Below are positions 33,501 to 41,494 of a DNA stretch of 64,000 bases, piece after piece. Positions within the stretch are counted from its first letter, which is position 1. Each line of letters starts with the position of its first letter. The notes beneath the pieces were generated by a model. It saw only the letters and a program-made list of their open reading frames with translations, did no database searches and was not told the DNA's origin. The translations under genes were made by a program, and so were the position numbers. This stretch comes from BMS3Abin12 sp964487445 (GTDB taxonomy: Bacteria > Pseudomonadota > Gammaproteobacteria > 21-64-14): the NCBI GenBank assembly GCA_964487445.1, contig CAZAQG010000001.1, positions 11,257-75,256 on the forward strand, read 5' to 3'.

Positions 33501-33970
33501 TCGCGCTCGCGCGGAGGCGGCACCGGCACCGTGAGATCGGGGTTGAACAGCGCGCTCTCCGAGAGCAGCGGCTCCCCGCGCAGGGCGCGCACGTCGTTGA
33601 GCAACGGCAACAGGACGATGGGCACGTCCGGGTGTCCGGCCTGCACGTGGTCGAGGTAGTCGGGCAGTTGCAGGATGCCGCGCATGAGGACCTCGTAGGC
33701 CTCCCCCCTGCGCTCCACGGTCTCGTCCAGGAGCGCGCGGCCGAGTCCCTCGAGTTCCTCGGCGAGCAGTGCGGCGCCGTCCACCTCGACCATCTGCAGC
33801 GTTCCGCGCGCCTGATGCAGGTAGGTCGCGCAAAACTGCAACTGCGAGGCGTCGCTGGTATTCTCGACGAACGCCTCCAGCGCGAGACGCGACTGGCGGA
33901 TCGTCTCGTCGAGTTCCTTCTTCACCCAGTTCAGGGCGCTGTAGTCCAGTCCTTCGTTGCGCGGCATCAT
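27482..33970 (-). CDS. chpA: Hybrid chemosensory histidine kinase ChpA with multiple Hpt domains
   Basis: 2162 residues, kinase of the twitching-motility chemosensory system. The N-terminal Hpt-like modules include a first with His52 (HQARG), then two degenerate ones without His (FGMLGLGTLRR, FQILNLSRAAG). Four true ones follow at about His825, His1013, His1209 and His1394 (HT-LK/LY-G). Later come the dimerisation domain (LLDNLVNYAGEISIYRSRM), HATPase (RNAISHGIE, DDGAGID), a CheW domain and a C-terminal receiver with Asp near 2086 (LLDIEMPRMDG). The His825 and His1013 modules are encoded by a perfect 506-bp duplication. Acidic linkers include a hexapeptide repeat near residues 706-744. Confidence 0.96.
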   Translation of the reverse strand: MMPRNEGLDYSALNWVKKELDETIRQSRLALEAFVENTSDASQLQFCATYLHQARGTLQMVEVDGAALLAEELEGLGRALLDETVERRGEAYEVLMRGILQLPDYLDHVQAGHPDVPIVLLPLLNDVRALRGEPLLSESALFNPDLTVPVPPPREREAFARDSGELHRLLCRLRHDLQLGLLGWYRGSDPEGGLDRILAVIEHLDQVTQLEPVRRLWWVSAGLVEALRAGALEASVSVKLLLGQVDRRIKRLIDAGEAGLVAELQPDLLRNLLYYVARATDGGERVRALKDAFDLERLLPREAFAGGGIMGPGIDSLRAVSEAVKEDLTTVKDGLDLYVRSAPRNPEDLARIPETLRRVADTFGMLGLGTLRRTAQEQAERVQAIAEGDTDPGDEEFTEIAEAILLVEASLDQMASGAEAPDGDAGDGAGEEVDAPGDETGADGAPFHVNQGRISDPEFRLLMLAMAREAAEDVAQVKEAVLAYLQAPRTDAETGPGGEVFAEVPRLLAELKGSFQILNLSRAAGSVQVLADYVATGLAVGEGIPGTADQEALAEVIAGIEYYLEAVVERRGDQETILDRVEDGLRRLGVTPDPADGGGDGPEPVPVAESDSRTPEEPAGVQPTTDLQPAEAAVPDATIPEDEQPRAVHTFPMGKVATPDTAVPGDERDQGAGQEEADRESAYEPGSAWSPEVALVPERDSEGGAAAALDEGAALDEGPALDEGSALDEGSAPDEESAPDEESGPDVGPEAGGASEAPAVGERAGDGVGVVELPPVLAEEVDPEILEIFIEEADEELASLREQLPRWRAQPQDREVVGTIRRSFHTLKGSGRLSGALRVGEFAWALEGLLNRVLDGAAVPDEAMFGVVGEAIERLPELIGELRGGEACTAIEVVALMERAGALTRGETAAGPADTTQGSEGGVGSDPDEESGPDVGPEAGGASEAPAVGERAGDGVGVVELPPVLAEEVDPEILEIFIEEADEELASLREQLPRWRAQPQDREVVGTIRRSFHTLKGSGRLSGALRVGEFAWALEGLLNRVLDGAAVPDEAMFGVVGEAIERLPELIGELRGGEACTAIEVVALMERAGALTRGGSAAQEEAHRGSAADAAPVSDTEADSAPEADSQPPSEEGTAPEPTTAPDTGDLTGSEEPDAAAGAAPRIADPVLYETFSQEVHDHLTSVDDFVARCDGQEESGCRITEELIRAFHTLYGSAHMAGVPEIAEVAGALEKLAQLPAVAGAAYDLALAPLFSDAAALMRAQLATLAQPGTAMPDHGPLLERIERVVEAHLSRIGGLTGPDDAIEFETGTDEGPKAEPVPGPAPEENPIEPSAAAPAPRAEPVTETRDELSDELAEIFLEEAEELLEAADETLDAWEQHPEEIRRVTELQRELHTLKGGARMADIGAIADLSHAMESLLSAAIDGHVEASRDLFQTLHVTLDQFHIMHEALRDGAVPAPAPDLVAELEAARTGRGVSSASAAATDDPAPTLAAQSAGDSDEPPPEADEGSVAAPSAAGVEKKTEAEGLGEGSGGPAPAVQPALRIERRGAPRVQSETVRVKADLLDNLVNYAGEISIYRSRMEQQTAAIRFNLVEFDQTVARLREQLRRLEIETEAQILYRHEAEAESQEDFDPLELDRYSHVQQLSRGLAESVSDLVSIQGLLEHLSRESETLLLQQSRVNTEMQEGLMHTRMVPFAGLIPRLRRIVRQTCTPLGKRAELKVEGAEGEMDRAVLDRLVAPMEHMLRNAISHGIETPEVRRVAGKPETGTVLLGLSREGSEVVIRVSDDGAGIDLDVIRRKAVERGMLAADAKVSDHNVMQFILESGFSTARTLTQISGRGVGMDVVNSEIKQLGGQFEIDSHVGRGTTFIIRLPFTLAVTQALLVQVGEDLYAIPLSSVEGIVRLGYDEVSCHLGEETPVLEYAGQPYRLAHLGALLGISTMPALTDRKVPVLLVRSGGHQSALLVDRLLGSREIVVKSVGPQLSTVRGISGATILGDGRVVLIVDAGALVRLSAALLGAPPVKVEPEPEPSGRVTVMVVDDSITVRKVTARLLERNGMDVLTAKDGVDAVALLQEHVPDIMLLDIEMPRMDGFELATHMRNESRLREIPIIMITSRTGEKHREHALRLGVNRYLGKPYQEGELIENLHALLNERAGHGGP
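30688..31193. repeat. 506-bp perfect direct repeat within chpA, copy with His1013
   Basis: Identical base for base to 31252-31757, offset 564 bp (188 codons, in frame). It encodes an Hpt module together with its acidic linker. Confidence 0.93.
31252..31757. repeat. 506-bp perfect direct repeat within chpA, copy with His825
   Basis: Partner of 30688-31193. The 58 bp between the copies are unique. Perfect identity, including third codon positions, points to a recent duplication or ongoing gene conversion. Confidence 0.93.
31740..31856. repeat. 18-bp tandem repeat in chpA linker
   Basis: About six copies of an 18-bp unit (CTCGTCC-G/A-GGGCGG-n5). They encode a hexapeptide of the form (A/P)-x-D-E-(G/E)-x in the acidic linker before the first true Hpt module. 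It directly follows the end of the 506-bp repeat. Such runs change copy number by slippage. Confidence 0.8.
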
Positions 33971-33981
33971 GCGCTGATTCC

Positions 33982-34884
33982 TTATCCGTTATGTTCGGCG
34001 TCGTCGCACCGCCGGTAGGCCAGGGTGTCGGGATAGACGACCCGTTCCATTCCGGGGTGGCGCCAGGCGAGCAGGTCGCCCGGCGCGAGTACCAGACCGC
34101 CGCCGGGGCGCAGATGGTCGGCCAACCGCTCCACCAGTTCCATACGCCGCGTGCGATCCAGGTAGATCAACACGTTCTGGCACAGGATCAGATCCATCTT
34201 CGGGAGCGGCGAACACGCGAGGTCGAGCACGTTCATGTATGCGAAGCACACACGACGGCGAAGCGCGTCGCGGACCTGCGATCGCTGGTCGTCGAGGCGA
34301 TCGAAGTAGCGCGCGCGCAGGGCGGGAGGTACGTCCTTGAGCCGCGCCGCCCCGTAGACCCCGAGCCGCCCGACGCCGAGGGCGGCATAGCTGATGTCGG
34401 TGGCGGTCACTCCGAAGTAATACTCACCGCCCAGACCGCTGAGGTGCTCGTCGATCAGCATCGCGAGGCCGTAGGGCTCCTCCCCGGTGGCGCAGCCGAT
34501 GCTCCAGGCGTTGTATGAGTGCGGTCCCGGACCGGCCGCTCCCTCGACCGGAAGAAACCGTTCGCGGATGAGCCGAAAGCTGGGCGGGTGACGAAAGAAG
34601 CGCGTCTCGTGCACCGTGAGCCGATCGAGCAGCACCGCCCACTCCACCGCCCCGTAATGGCCCGCCAGAAGAAACTCGTGGTACTCCTGAAGATCGTCGC
34701 AGCCGATCTCGCGCATACGCAACGCAATGCTGGTCGCCAGGAACGACTTGCGCTCCGGCGGCACGACGATGCCGGTACGCTCCTCCAGCAGTTGCGCCCA
34801 CTGCCGGAACTGCCCGTCGGTCATCTCGGGCAGGGAACCGGGACGTGGAGACCCGCTGAACCGCACGTTTTCACTCGCCGCCAT
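33982..34884 (-). CDS. pilK: Chemotaxis methyltransferase PilK (CheR-like)
   Basis: 300 residues. Methylates glutamates on the PilJ receptor using S-adenosylmethionine. The N-terminal CheR helical domain (about 20-75: 'ERTGIVVPPERKSFLATSIALRMREIG') precedes the methyltransferase fold, with WSIGCATGEEPYGLAML as the SAM-binding loop and VTATDISYAAL after it. ILCQNVLIYL is also typical. ATG at 34884 is chosen; a GTG codon precedes it. It lies between pilJ and chpA as in Pseudomonas. Confidence 0.93.
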   Translation of the reverse strand: MAASENVRFSGSPRPGSLPEMTDGQFRQWAQLLEERTGIVVPPERKSFLATSIALRMREIGCDDLQEYHEFLLAGHYGAVEWAVLLDRLTVHETRFFRHPPSFRLIRERFLPVEGAAGPGPHSYNAWSIGCATGEEPYGLAMLIDEHLSGLGGEYYFGVTATDISYAALGVGRLGVYGAARLKDVPPALRARYFDRLDDQRSQVRDALRRRVCFAYMNVLDLACSPLPKMDLILCQNVLIYLDRTRRMELVERLADHLRPGGGLVLAPGDLLAWRHPGMERVVYPDTLAYRRCDDAEHNG

Positions 34885-34904
34885 CACCGATCGGCACCTG
34901 TTCC

Positions 34905-36959
34905 TTACTCCGGAAGCTTGAAGCCGGCGACCGACTTGCGTAACTCGTTGGCGAGGTCGGCCAAGTTGCCGATCGAGGTCGCCGTCTCGTTCGTGCCGGT
35001 CGCGGTCTGGGTCGTGATATCCAGGATCGAGTTCATCGTGTCGGAGATGTTGACCGATGCCTGGGCCTGTTGGCGCGCCGCATCCGAGATGTTCTGAATG
35101 AGATCCGCCAGCTGATCGGACACGCTCTCGATCTCGGCCAGGGCCTCGCCCGCGCTCTCGGCGAGCCTCGCCCCGCTGACCACGCCCGAGGTGCTGTCCT
35201 CCATGGAGATCACCGCCTCGTTGGTGTCGGTCTGAATGGTCTTCACCAGCGCCTCGATCTGCTTGGTGGCGTTGCCCGAACGCTCCGCGAGGCGCTGCAC
35301 CTCGTCGGCGACGACCGCGAAACCGCGGCCCGCCTCGCCGGCCATGGCCGCCTGGATGGCGGCGTTCAGCGCCAGGATGTTGGTCTGGTCGGCGATGTCG
35401 TTGATCAATTCGACGATGTCGCCGATCTCCTGGGAACTCTCACCCAGGCGTTTGATACGCTTGGAGGTCTCCTGGATCTGCTCGCGAATGGTGTCCATGC
35501 CCTGGATGGTGCGCCGTACCGCCTCGGCGCCGTTGTGGGCGATGCGCACCGACTGCTGCGCCACCCCGGCCGACTCGGATGCGTTGCGCGAGACGTGCTC
35601 GATGGAAGCGGTCATCTCGTTGACCGCCGAGCTGGCCCCGGTGATCTGCTGCGCCTGGCGATCGCTGGCCTCGGCCAGGTGCATGGCCGTCGCCTGCGTC
35701 TCCTGCGCCGCCGAGGAGACCTGCACGGTGGTCTCGTTGATAGTGCTGACCAGGCCGCGCATGGCATCCACGGCGTAGTTGATGGAATCGGCGATCGCGC
35801 CGGTCATGTCCTCGGTAACCGTGGCATGGACCGTGAGATCCCCGTCGGCCAGCGTGCTCAGTTCATCGAGCAGACGCAGGATGGCCTGCTGATTGCGCTC
35901 GTTCCGGGTCGCTTCCTCCTTGTACTGGCGTGTGGCGGCCTTCTTCAGCTCCCAGCCGAGGACACCGAGCATGATCAGCGCGATCCCGCCCAGTTCAAAG
36001 GGCAGTTCGCTCGAGATCACACGCTTGCGGGGCGCCAGATCGTAGGCCGCGACGAGGCGGTCGGCGAGCGTCGACATCCGGGTCGCCTGCGCGGCCGCGC
36101 GAGCGGAGGCCTCGCGGATCCGGAACAATTTCGAGGTCCGGGCGAGTGCGCCCGAGAGTTCGCGGTTGAGTCCATCGGTGAGCTTCACCGCCCGCAGCAG
36201 GTCGGCCCGTGCGGTCCGATCGATGATCGGCTTGATCTTCAGCCCGCGGTCGCCGTCGAGCAGCGCCTGCTGGACGCGGTTGAAGCGGGTGATATCGCGC
36301 CCGAACCGGTCCGCGGCCTGCGCACCGGCCTGGCCGCCCCGGAAGATCTTGCGCAGGTTGTTCTGCATCCGCTCGAGCAGCGCCGACTGGCGGCTGGCCA
36401 CGACCACCAGCGCATTGCCGGCCTTGGTGGAGCGCACCGTCCGATCGACGAGCCGCTCATATCCGATCCAGACGAGCTGCTGATAGATTGCGGAAATCTT
36501 GGGAATGGTCTGATCCACCCGCTTGAGGGACCGGTCGACGGAGGTGACCGTGATCCCGCCGGCGAGAATGGCATTCACGTTTTTGCGCACCGAGCCCCAG
36601 GTGGTGGACAGCCGGCCGAGGGCCGGGCGTACGCTCGCCGGCGGCAACCCGGTATCGGGATCGCCGTTTCGCAGGCGGTCGAGGTTGCGCTGGAACCGAT
36701 CGCGGTCCACGCGCAACTGCGCCATGGCGTCGGACTGGCCGCGGGCGGCCTCCAGGGACTCGATCGCGATGCGCTGGGCCAGGCCCCGTTCCTGATGCAC
36801 CAGGTCGACGGCCATCTGATCGAGGCCGTTCTGGCGGATCGTATACACGATCGACGCCGCCATGGCGGCGAACAGAACGACCACCAGGGCGATCAGATAG
36901 ACCAGGGACTTGCTCGCACCCAGCCGTCCGAAATAGTCGCCGCTTCGTGCCTTCATCAT
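34905..36959 (-). CDS. pilJ: Type IV pilus methyl-accepting chemotaxis protein PilJ
   Basis: 684 residues. An N-terminal transmembrane helix (about 18-42), a periplasmic PilJ sensor region (about 45-310) and a second transmembrane helix (about 318-338) are followed by a HAMP-like region. The cytoplasmic signalling hairpin (about 400-680) has the conserved tip ELINDIADQTNILALNAAIQAA. The tip is followed by GRGFAVVADEVQRLAERS. It passes signals to ChpA through PilI. The start is ATG at 36959 or the next codon, ATG at 36956; AGGAG lies just upstream of both. Confidence 0.95.
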   Translation of the reverse strand: MMKARSGDYFGRLGASKSLVYLIALVVVLFAAMAASIVYTIRQNGLDQMAVDLVHQERGLAQRIAIESLEAARGQSDAMAQLRVDRDRFQRNLDRLRNGDPDTGLPPASVRPALGRLSTTWGSVRKNVNAILAGGITVTSVDRSLKRVDQTIPKISAIYQQLVWIGYERLVDRTVRSTKAGNALVVVASRQSALLERMQNNLRKIFRGGQAGAQAADRFGRDITRFNRVQQALLDGDRGLKIKPIIDRTARADLLRAVKLTDGLNRELSGALARTSKLFRIREASARAAAQATRMSTLADRLVAAYDLAPRKRVISSELPFELGGIALIMLGVLGWELKKAATRQYKEEATRNERNQQAILRLLDELSTLADGDLTVHATVTEDMTGAIADSINYAVDAMRGLVSTINETTVQVSSAAQETQATAMHLAEASDRQAQQITGASSAVNEMTASIEHVSRNASESAGVAQQSVRIAHNGAEAVRRTIQGMDTIREQIQETSKRIKRLGESSQEIGDIVELINDIADQTNILALNAAIQAAMAGEAGRGFAVVADEVQRLAERSGNATKQIEALVKTIQTDTNEAVISMEDSTSGVVSGARLAESAGEALAEIESVSDQLADLIQNISDAARQQAQASVNISDTMNSILDITTQTATGTNETATSIGNLADLANELRKSVAGFKLPE

Positions 36960-37044
36960 TGCTCTCCTTTAAGATCCCCCGATGCCGTCGGCCGACGCCG
37001 GGTCTACGCAACCCCCGTACCGGAAACCGCACCGCACCCCGGAC

Positions 37045-37608
37045 TCATACCGCCACCTGCAGGAACCGCGGGCTCTCCGCCAGCGCGTACAGACTGAAGA
37101 TCGCCCAGTGTTCACCGCCCTTGCGGAACGCGTAGGTGACATAGGGAAGCACCCCCTCGTCCACATCGGGCAGGGTGCCGGTCCGCTCCTCTTCCAGGAA
37201 ATGTCGGATCCCAAACACCTCGTCCACCAGGAGTCCCGCGAGCACTCCGTCGTGATGCACCACCAACGCGCGGGTGGCGCGATCGGGGGGCGTGCGACCG
37301 CGCCCCAGGTAACCCTGCAGATCCATGATCGGCAGCAGGTTGCCGCGCACGTTCGCGATCCCCTTCACCCAGGGCTTGGCCATCGGGACCCGGGACAGTG
37401 CCGGGTAGGTCAGGATCTCGGACACCTCGGACAGCGGCGCCACCAGGGTCTCCGCCCCGAGCCGGAAGCCGATACCGGTCCAGATCCCCTTGACCTCCGT
37501 CTGACGCGGCAGACCCGCGGCATGCGCGCGGCTGCGCCGCTCGATCTCGACCAGCAACGCAAACGGATCGCCGGGGCAATGGTCTTCTGGGAGCGTTCCC
37601 TGCCGCAT
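37045..37608 (-). CDS. pilI: CheW-like adaptor PilI
   Basis: 187 residues, a CheW domain that couples PilJ to ChpA. Typical segments are 'GFRLGAETLVAPLSEVSEIL', 'VPMAKPWVKGIANVRGNLLPIMDLQGYLG' and 'GLLVDEVFGIRHF'. The ATG is at 37608. It lies 4 nt downstream of the pilH stop and upstream of pilJ in the conserved order. Confidence 0.95.
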   Translation of the reverse strand: MRQGTLPEDHCPGDPFALLVEIERRSRAHAAGLPRQTEVKGIWTGIGFRLGAETLVAPLSEVSEILTYPALSRVPMAKPWVKGIANVRGNLLPIMDLQGYLGRGRTPPDRATRALVVHHDGVLAGLLVDEVFGIRHFLEEERTGTLPDVDEGVLPYVTYAFRKGGEHWAIFSLYALAESPRFLQVAV

Positions 37609-37612
37609 GGTT

Positions 37613-37978
37613 CTATGCGCCCAATACGGTCTTGATCTTGCTGAGCAGTTCCTGTTCGGTCACCGGCTTGGTGATGTATTCCCTGGCCCCCTGGCGCAGC
37701 CCCCACATCTTGTCGGTCTCCTGATCCTTGGTGCTGACGATGATCACCGGGATCGCCGAGGTACCCGGGTCCTTGCTGAGCTGGCGGGTCGCCTGGAAGC
37801 CGTTCAGGCCGGGCATGACGATATCCATGAGGATCACGTCCGGTTTCTCGGCCTGCGCCTTGGCGATGCCGTCTTCGCCGTCGGTCGCGGACGAGGCCTG
37901 GAAGCCGTTCTTCTCGAGCATGGTCTTGAGGACGTGCACCTCGGTGGGCGAATCATCCACGATCAAAACATGTGCCAT
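37613..37978 (-). CDS. pilH: Twitching motility response regulator PilH
   Basis: 121 residues, a stand-alone receiver domain. Acidic pocket VDDS near the N-terminus, phospho-acceptor Asp in ILMDIVMPG (near residue 52), and the KP motif (TKPV). In Pseudomonas PilH favours retraction or acts as a phosphate sink. ATG at 37978 (MAHVLIVDDSPTE) matches the family exactly. Confidence 0.96.
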   Translation of the reverse strand: MAHVLIVDDSPTEVHVLKTMLEKNGFQASSATDGEDGIAKAQAEKPDVILMDIVMPGLNGFQATRQLSKDPGTSAIPVIIVSTKDQETDKMWGLRQGAREYITKPVTEQELLSKIKTVLGA

Positions 37979-38060
37979 CGCTAGATCTCCTGTTGAAATC
38001 CCAACCAACCCCTGTTCCGCCCACCACTCCCTACGCCGTTGTCCGCTCGCGCGCCGCCGC

Positions 38061-38498
38061 TCAGGCGGGCTCCCGAACCACGTAGTCACGAATCGCCTGC
38101 AGCAGTTCTTCCCGGGTGAAGGGCTTGGTCAGGTACTGCTCCGAACCCACGATGCGCCCCCGGGCGCGGTCGAACAGGCCGTCCTTGCTCGATAACATGA
38201 TCACCGGCGTCGACCTGAACACCTGGTTGTGCTTGATGAGTGCGCAGGTCTGGTACCCGTCCAGCCTCGGCATCATGATATCGACGAAGATGATGTCCGG
38301 GCGCTGGTCGGCGATCTTGGCAAGCGCCTCGAATCCGTCGGTCGCCGTGATCACCTCGCAACCCTCCTTCTTGAGAAGGGTCTCCGCGGTGCGGCGAATC
38401 GTCTTGCTGTCGTCGATGACCATCACCTTGAATCCTGCAAGGGCGTGCGCCGTCACTTCGCCTCCCGCCACGGTGTGCTCCTGTCCAAGTATGCTCAT
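38061..38498 (-). CDS. pilG: Twitching motility response regulator PilG
   Basis: 145 residues, a receiver domain after a 20-residue lead. VMVIDDSKTIRRTAETLLKKEG opens the domain, the phospho-acceptor Asp is in IIFVDIMMPRLDG, and the C-terminal KP is in TKPF. In Pseudomonas PilG promotes pilus extension through FimL/CyaB. First gene of the operon. The start at 38498 gives the expected length. Confidence 0.95.
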   Translation of the reverse strand: MSILGQEHTVAGGEVTAHALAGFKVMVIDDSKTIRRTAETLLKKEGCEVITATDGFEALAKIADQRPDIIFVDIMMPRLDGYQTCALIKHNQVFRSTPVIMLSSKDGLFDRARGRIVGSEQYLTKPFTREELLQAIRDYVVREPA

Positions 38499-38852
38499 GC
38501 CGTCGCCCCGCTCCGCCCCGGATGCCCTCGAATTCATTCCTTCCACCGCCCCGGTGCCGCAACGGGAATCGGATCGGGGCCGGATCCGGATCGACCCGTT
38601 TCGTTGCGCCACCGGATTGCGCTATTATGATGGATACGGTCGGCCGGCCCTCACGGCCCCTATCGGCGTGGTTTCACGAAACTTTATCCGATGACTCCGC
38701 CCCCCCCGAACCGCCCGCCGATGCACGCCCCGCCCCGCCCTGCGCGCCGCCGGGTCCGGCCGACGACGACCGGACCCGCCTCCTGTTGCGTATCGGCGTG
38801 CCCCGGCGGGAGCTTGAACCCACGCCGTGCACCCGGCCGGGAGGCGACCTGA
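38499..38852. other. Divergent intergenic region pilG/gshB
   Basis: 354 bp without a supported gene. A plus-strand -10 TATTAT (38623-38628), 17 bp from a poor -35 TTCGTT (38600-38605), could serve gshB. The same block read on the minus strand gives CATAAT for pilG. No repeat element is present. Confidence 0.35.
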
Positions 38853-39800
38853 ATGGCGGTGCGGCTCGGGGTGGTGATGGACCCGATCGGGTCCATCAAA
38901 CCCGCCAAAGACAGTACCCTGGCGATGCTCCTGGCGGCCGCGGCGCGCGGCTGGGAACTGCACTACCTCGAACCGGGAGACCTGTTCGTGCGCGACGGGC
39001 ACGCCTTCGGGCGGGCCCGGGCGTTGCGAGTGTTCGACGACCCCGGCCGCTGGTACGAGTTGGGGGAGCGTCGCACGCTGGCCCTCGCCGAGTTGCAGGT
39101 GATCCTGATGCGCAAGGACCCGCCGCTCGACATGGAGTACCTCTACACCACGCAGATCCTGGAACGCGCCGAATACGAAGGGTGCCTGGTGGTCAACCGG
39201 CCGGCGGGCCTGCGCGACGTCAACGAGAAGCTCTACACGGTATGGTTCCCCGAGTGCTGCCCGCCCACGCTCGTGACCCGCGACCCGGACCAGGTTCGGG
39301 AGTTTCTCGACGAAATGGGCGAGATCATCATCAAGCCGCTGCACGCCATGGGCGGCGCCTCCGTGTTTCGGGTGCGGCTCGGCGACCCCAATACCGGGGT
39401 GATCCTCGAAACCATGCTGGAGTACGGACACCGGTTCGCGATCGTGCAACGCTTTCTCCCCGAGATCCTGCAAGGGGACAAGCGCATTCTCCTGGTGGAC
39501 GGGGAACCCGTACCCTACGCACTGGCCCGAATCCCGGCGCCGGGGGAATTCCGCGGCAACCTCGCGGTCGGCGGTCACGGCGAGGGGGTGGCCCTCTCGG
39601 CGCGCGAGCGCTGGATCTGTAAACGCGTCGGGCCGACGCTGCGTGAGAAGGGCCTGCTGTTCGTCGGGCTCGACGTCATCGGCGACTACCTCACGGAAAT
39701 CAACGTGACGAGCCCGACCTGCATCCGGGAACTCGACGCCCGGTACGGCCTGGACATCGCCGGCTCGTTGCTCGACCGGATCGAGGCGCGGCTCGGATGA
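38853..39800 (+). CDS. gshB: Glutathione synthetase
   Basis: 315 residues. Joins glycine to gamma-glutamylcysteine with ATP (ATP-grasp fold). Typical segments are 'VVMDPIGSIKPAKDSTLAML', 'RKDPPLDMEYLYTTQILERAE', 'VNRPAGLRDVNEKLYT', 'IIKPLHAMGGASVFR' and 'EINVTSPTCIRELD'. Length is as in E. coli GshB (316). ATG at 38853 follows a GGGAGG site. The gshB-pilG divergence is conserved in Pseudomonas. Confidence 0.97.
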   Translation: MAVRLGVVMDPIGSIKPAKDSTLAMLLAAAARGWELHYLEPGDLFVRDGHAFGRARALRVFDDPGRWYELGERRTLALAELQVILMRKDPPLDMEYLYTTQILERAEYEGCLVVNRPAGLRDVNEKLYTVWFPECCPPTLVTRDPDQVREFLDEMGEIIIKPLHAMGGASVFRVRLGDPNTGVILETMLEYGHRFAIVQRFLPEILQGDKRILLVDGEPVPYALARIPAPGEFRGNLAVGGHGEGVALSARERWICKRVGPTLREKGLLFVGLDVIGDYLTEINVTSPTCIRELDARYGLDIAGSLLDRIEARLG

Positions 39801-39902
39801 GGGGCCCGCTCGCGCAGGACGGGACCTTTCGAACAAACCCCGGCATGGCACGGAAGGTGCATTTTACAAAGCCGAAGCCGCGGGGCCCGGTGGCGCCGAG
39901 CC

Positions 39903-39930
39903 CTGCCATCGTCGGCGAAACCGGTATACT
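39903..39930 (+). promoter_or_regulatory. Candidate promoter upstream of tonB
   Basis: -10 TATACT (39925-39930), 16 bp from a partial -35 CTGCCA (39903-39908). It would drive tonB and possibly the following yqgE-ruvX-pyr genes. Confidence 0.35.
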
Positions 39931-39966
39931 TTCCGCGCTTGAGGGATCCGAAACAGATCGTGACCG

Positions 39967-40872
39967 ATGCAAATCATGGCCCCGCCATCACCGGTCGATT
40001 CCCGAACCGGTCCCGACATCGGGTCCGGAGACCGCCTGGGACTCACCCTGTTCCTGTCGGTGACGCTCCACGCGCTGGTGATCCTCGGCATCGGCTTCCA
40101 CGGCATTCTTTCCCAGGCGCGGGAGCCCACGTCGCGGCTGGATATCGTCCTGGTGCGGGGCCGCTCGCCCGCGCCGCCCAAGAACCCGGACTATCTGGCC
40201 CAGGCCAACCAGGACGGCGGCGGAAACGTGGCCGAGCGGGTGCGCCCCCGCAACCCGCCGGCCGGCACCTCGCCGTTGCCGCGCCCGGGCGCGGCCCGGA
40301 TCGATGCCGCGCCTGCGCCCGCCGCACCGCCCGAGCGCCACCCGCGCCGGGTACTCACCGTCACCGACTCCCGGCACCGGGTCGACAGTGCCACGAACCG
40401 CCCGCCGCAGCCCCGCAGCCCGGTCCCGAGCGCCGGCGAACTCATCAGCCGCAGCCTGCGCATCGCGAGCCTCACGGCCGGGTTGGACCATTCCCTCCGG
40501 GCCTATGCGCGGCGCCCGCGCCAAACCTATATCTCGGCGCGCACCCAAGCCTACAAGTACGCCAGTTACATGCAGGCGTGGGTGGCCAAGGTCGAGCGCA
40601 TGGGAAATCTGAACTACCCGGGCGCGGCGACGCGCCGCGGACTGACCGGGACCCTGCTCCTGGACGTGGCCCTGCTCCCGGACGGCCGCGTGGAGAAGAT
40701 CACCCTGTTGCGCTCCTCCGGCCACAAGGTGCTGGACGACGCGGCGATCCGGATCGTGCGCCTGTGCGCGCCCTACGCGCCCTTCCCCCCGGACATCCGC
40801 AAGGACACCGATATCCTGCACATCACCCGGACCTGGCAATTTCTGGCCGGGAATCAATTCGCCACCCATTGA
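39967..40872 (+). CDS. tonB: Energy transducer TonB-like protein
   Basis: 301 residues. A cytoplasmic lead of about 24 residues and one transmembrane helix (about 25-45: LTLFLSVTLHALVILGIGF) precede a Pro/Ala/Arg periplasmic linker (about 60-150). The C-terminal TonB domain (about 205-295) has 'RRGLTGTLLLDVALLPDGRVEKITLLRSSGHKVLDDAAIRIVRL'. It transmits proton-motive force to outer-membrane transporters. ExbB/ExbD are not nearby. Synteny gshB-tonB-yqgE matches the tonB3 locus of Pseudomonas, where this TonB affects twitching. Confidence 0.9.
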   Translation: MQIMAPPSPVDSRTGPDIGSGDRLGLTLFLSVTLHALVILGIGFHGILSQAREPTSRLDIVLVRGRSPAPPKNPDYLAQANQDGGGNVAERVRPRNPPAGTSPLPRPGAARIDAAPAPAAPPERHPRRVLTVTDSRHRVDSATNRPPQPRSPVPSAGELISRSLRIASLTAGLDHSLRAYARRPRQTYISARTQAYKYASYMQAWVAKVERMGNLNYPGAATRRGLTGTLLLDVALLPDGRVEKITLLRSSGHKVLDDAAIRIVRLCAPYAPFPPDIRKDTDILHITRTWQFLAGNQFATH

Positions 40873-40930
40873 CCCCCGCCGTCGTTCCAGAGCCCTTGCG
40901 GGGGTGCGGCCGGTGCCGGATACTAGGAAT

Positions 40931-41494
40931 ATGATCGGGACCACGGATCTCACGAATCACTTCCTGATCGCCATGCCGCGGCTCGCGGACCCGAACTTCT
41001 CGCAGACGGTGACCTACGTCTGCGAGTACGACGGGGAAGGGGCGCTCGGGATCGTGATCAATCGGCCGCTGGAGCTGCGCCTCGGGGAGGTCCTCGCCCG
41101 CATGGATCTGAAGGCCGACAACGCCGCGGTCGCCGACATGCCCGTGTACCTGGGCGGTCCGGTGCAGACCGACCGGGGTTTCGTGTTGCACCGCGGTGAG
41201 CGCCGCTGGGAGACGACGCTGGCCGTGACCGAGGACATCGCGGTGACCTCCTCGCGCGACATCCTCGTCGACATCGCCCGCGGCGAAGGACCGGAGCAAC
41301 TGCTCGTGGCGCTCGGTTACGCGGGTTGGGGCGCCGGCCAACTGGAACGGGAGATGGCCGAGAATTCCTGGCTCAGCGGCCCGGCGGACCCGGAGATCCT
41401 GTTCGAGATCCCCGATGAGACACGCTGGGAGGCGGCCGCGGCGCGTCTCGGGGTGGATCTCGGCCTGCTGCCGGGGCAGGCAGGCCACGGATGA
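40931..41494 (+). CDS. yqgE: YqgE/AlgH family protein
   Basis: 187 residues, UPF0301/AlgH family, molecular role poorly known. Hallmarks are NHFLIAMPRLADPNFSQTV at the N-terminus, 'GALGIVINRP', 'VYLGGPVQTDRGFVLH' and 'LGYAGWGAGQLEREMAENSWL'. ATG at 40931 has AGGA upstream. Its stop overlaps the ruvX start by 4 nt, a coupling seen across gammaproteobacteria. Confidence 0.95.
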   Translation: MIGTTDLTNHFLIAMPRLADPNFSQTVTYVCEYDGEGALGIVINRPLELRLGEVLARMDLKADNAAVADMPVYLGGPVQTDRGFVLHRGERRWETTLAVTEDIAVTSSRDILVDIARGEGPEQLLVALGYAGWGAGQLEREMAENSWLSGPADPEILFEIPDETRWEAAAARLGVDLGLLPGQAGHG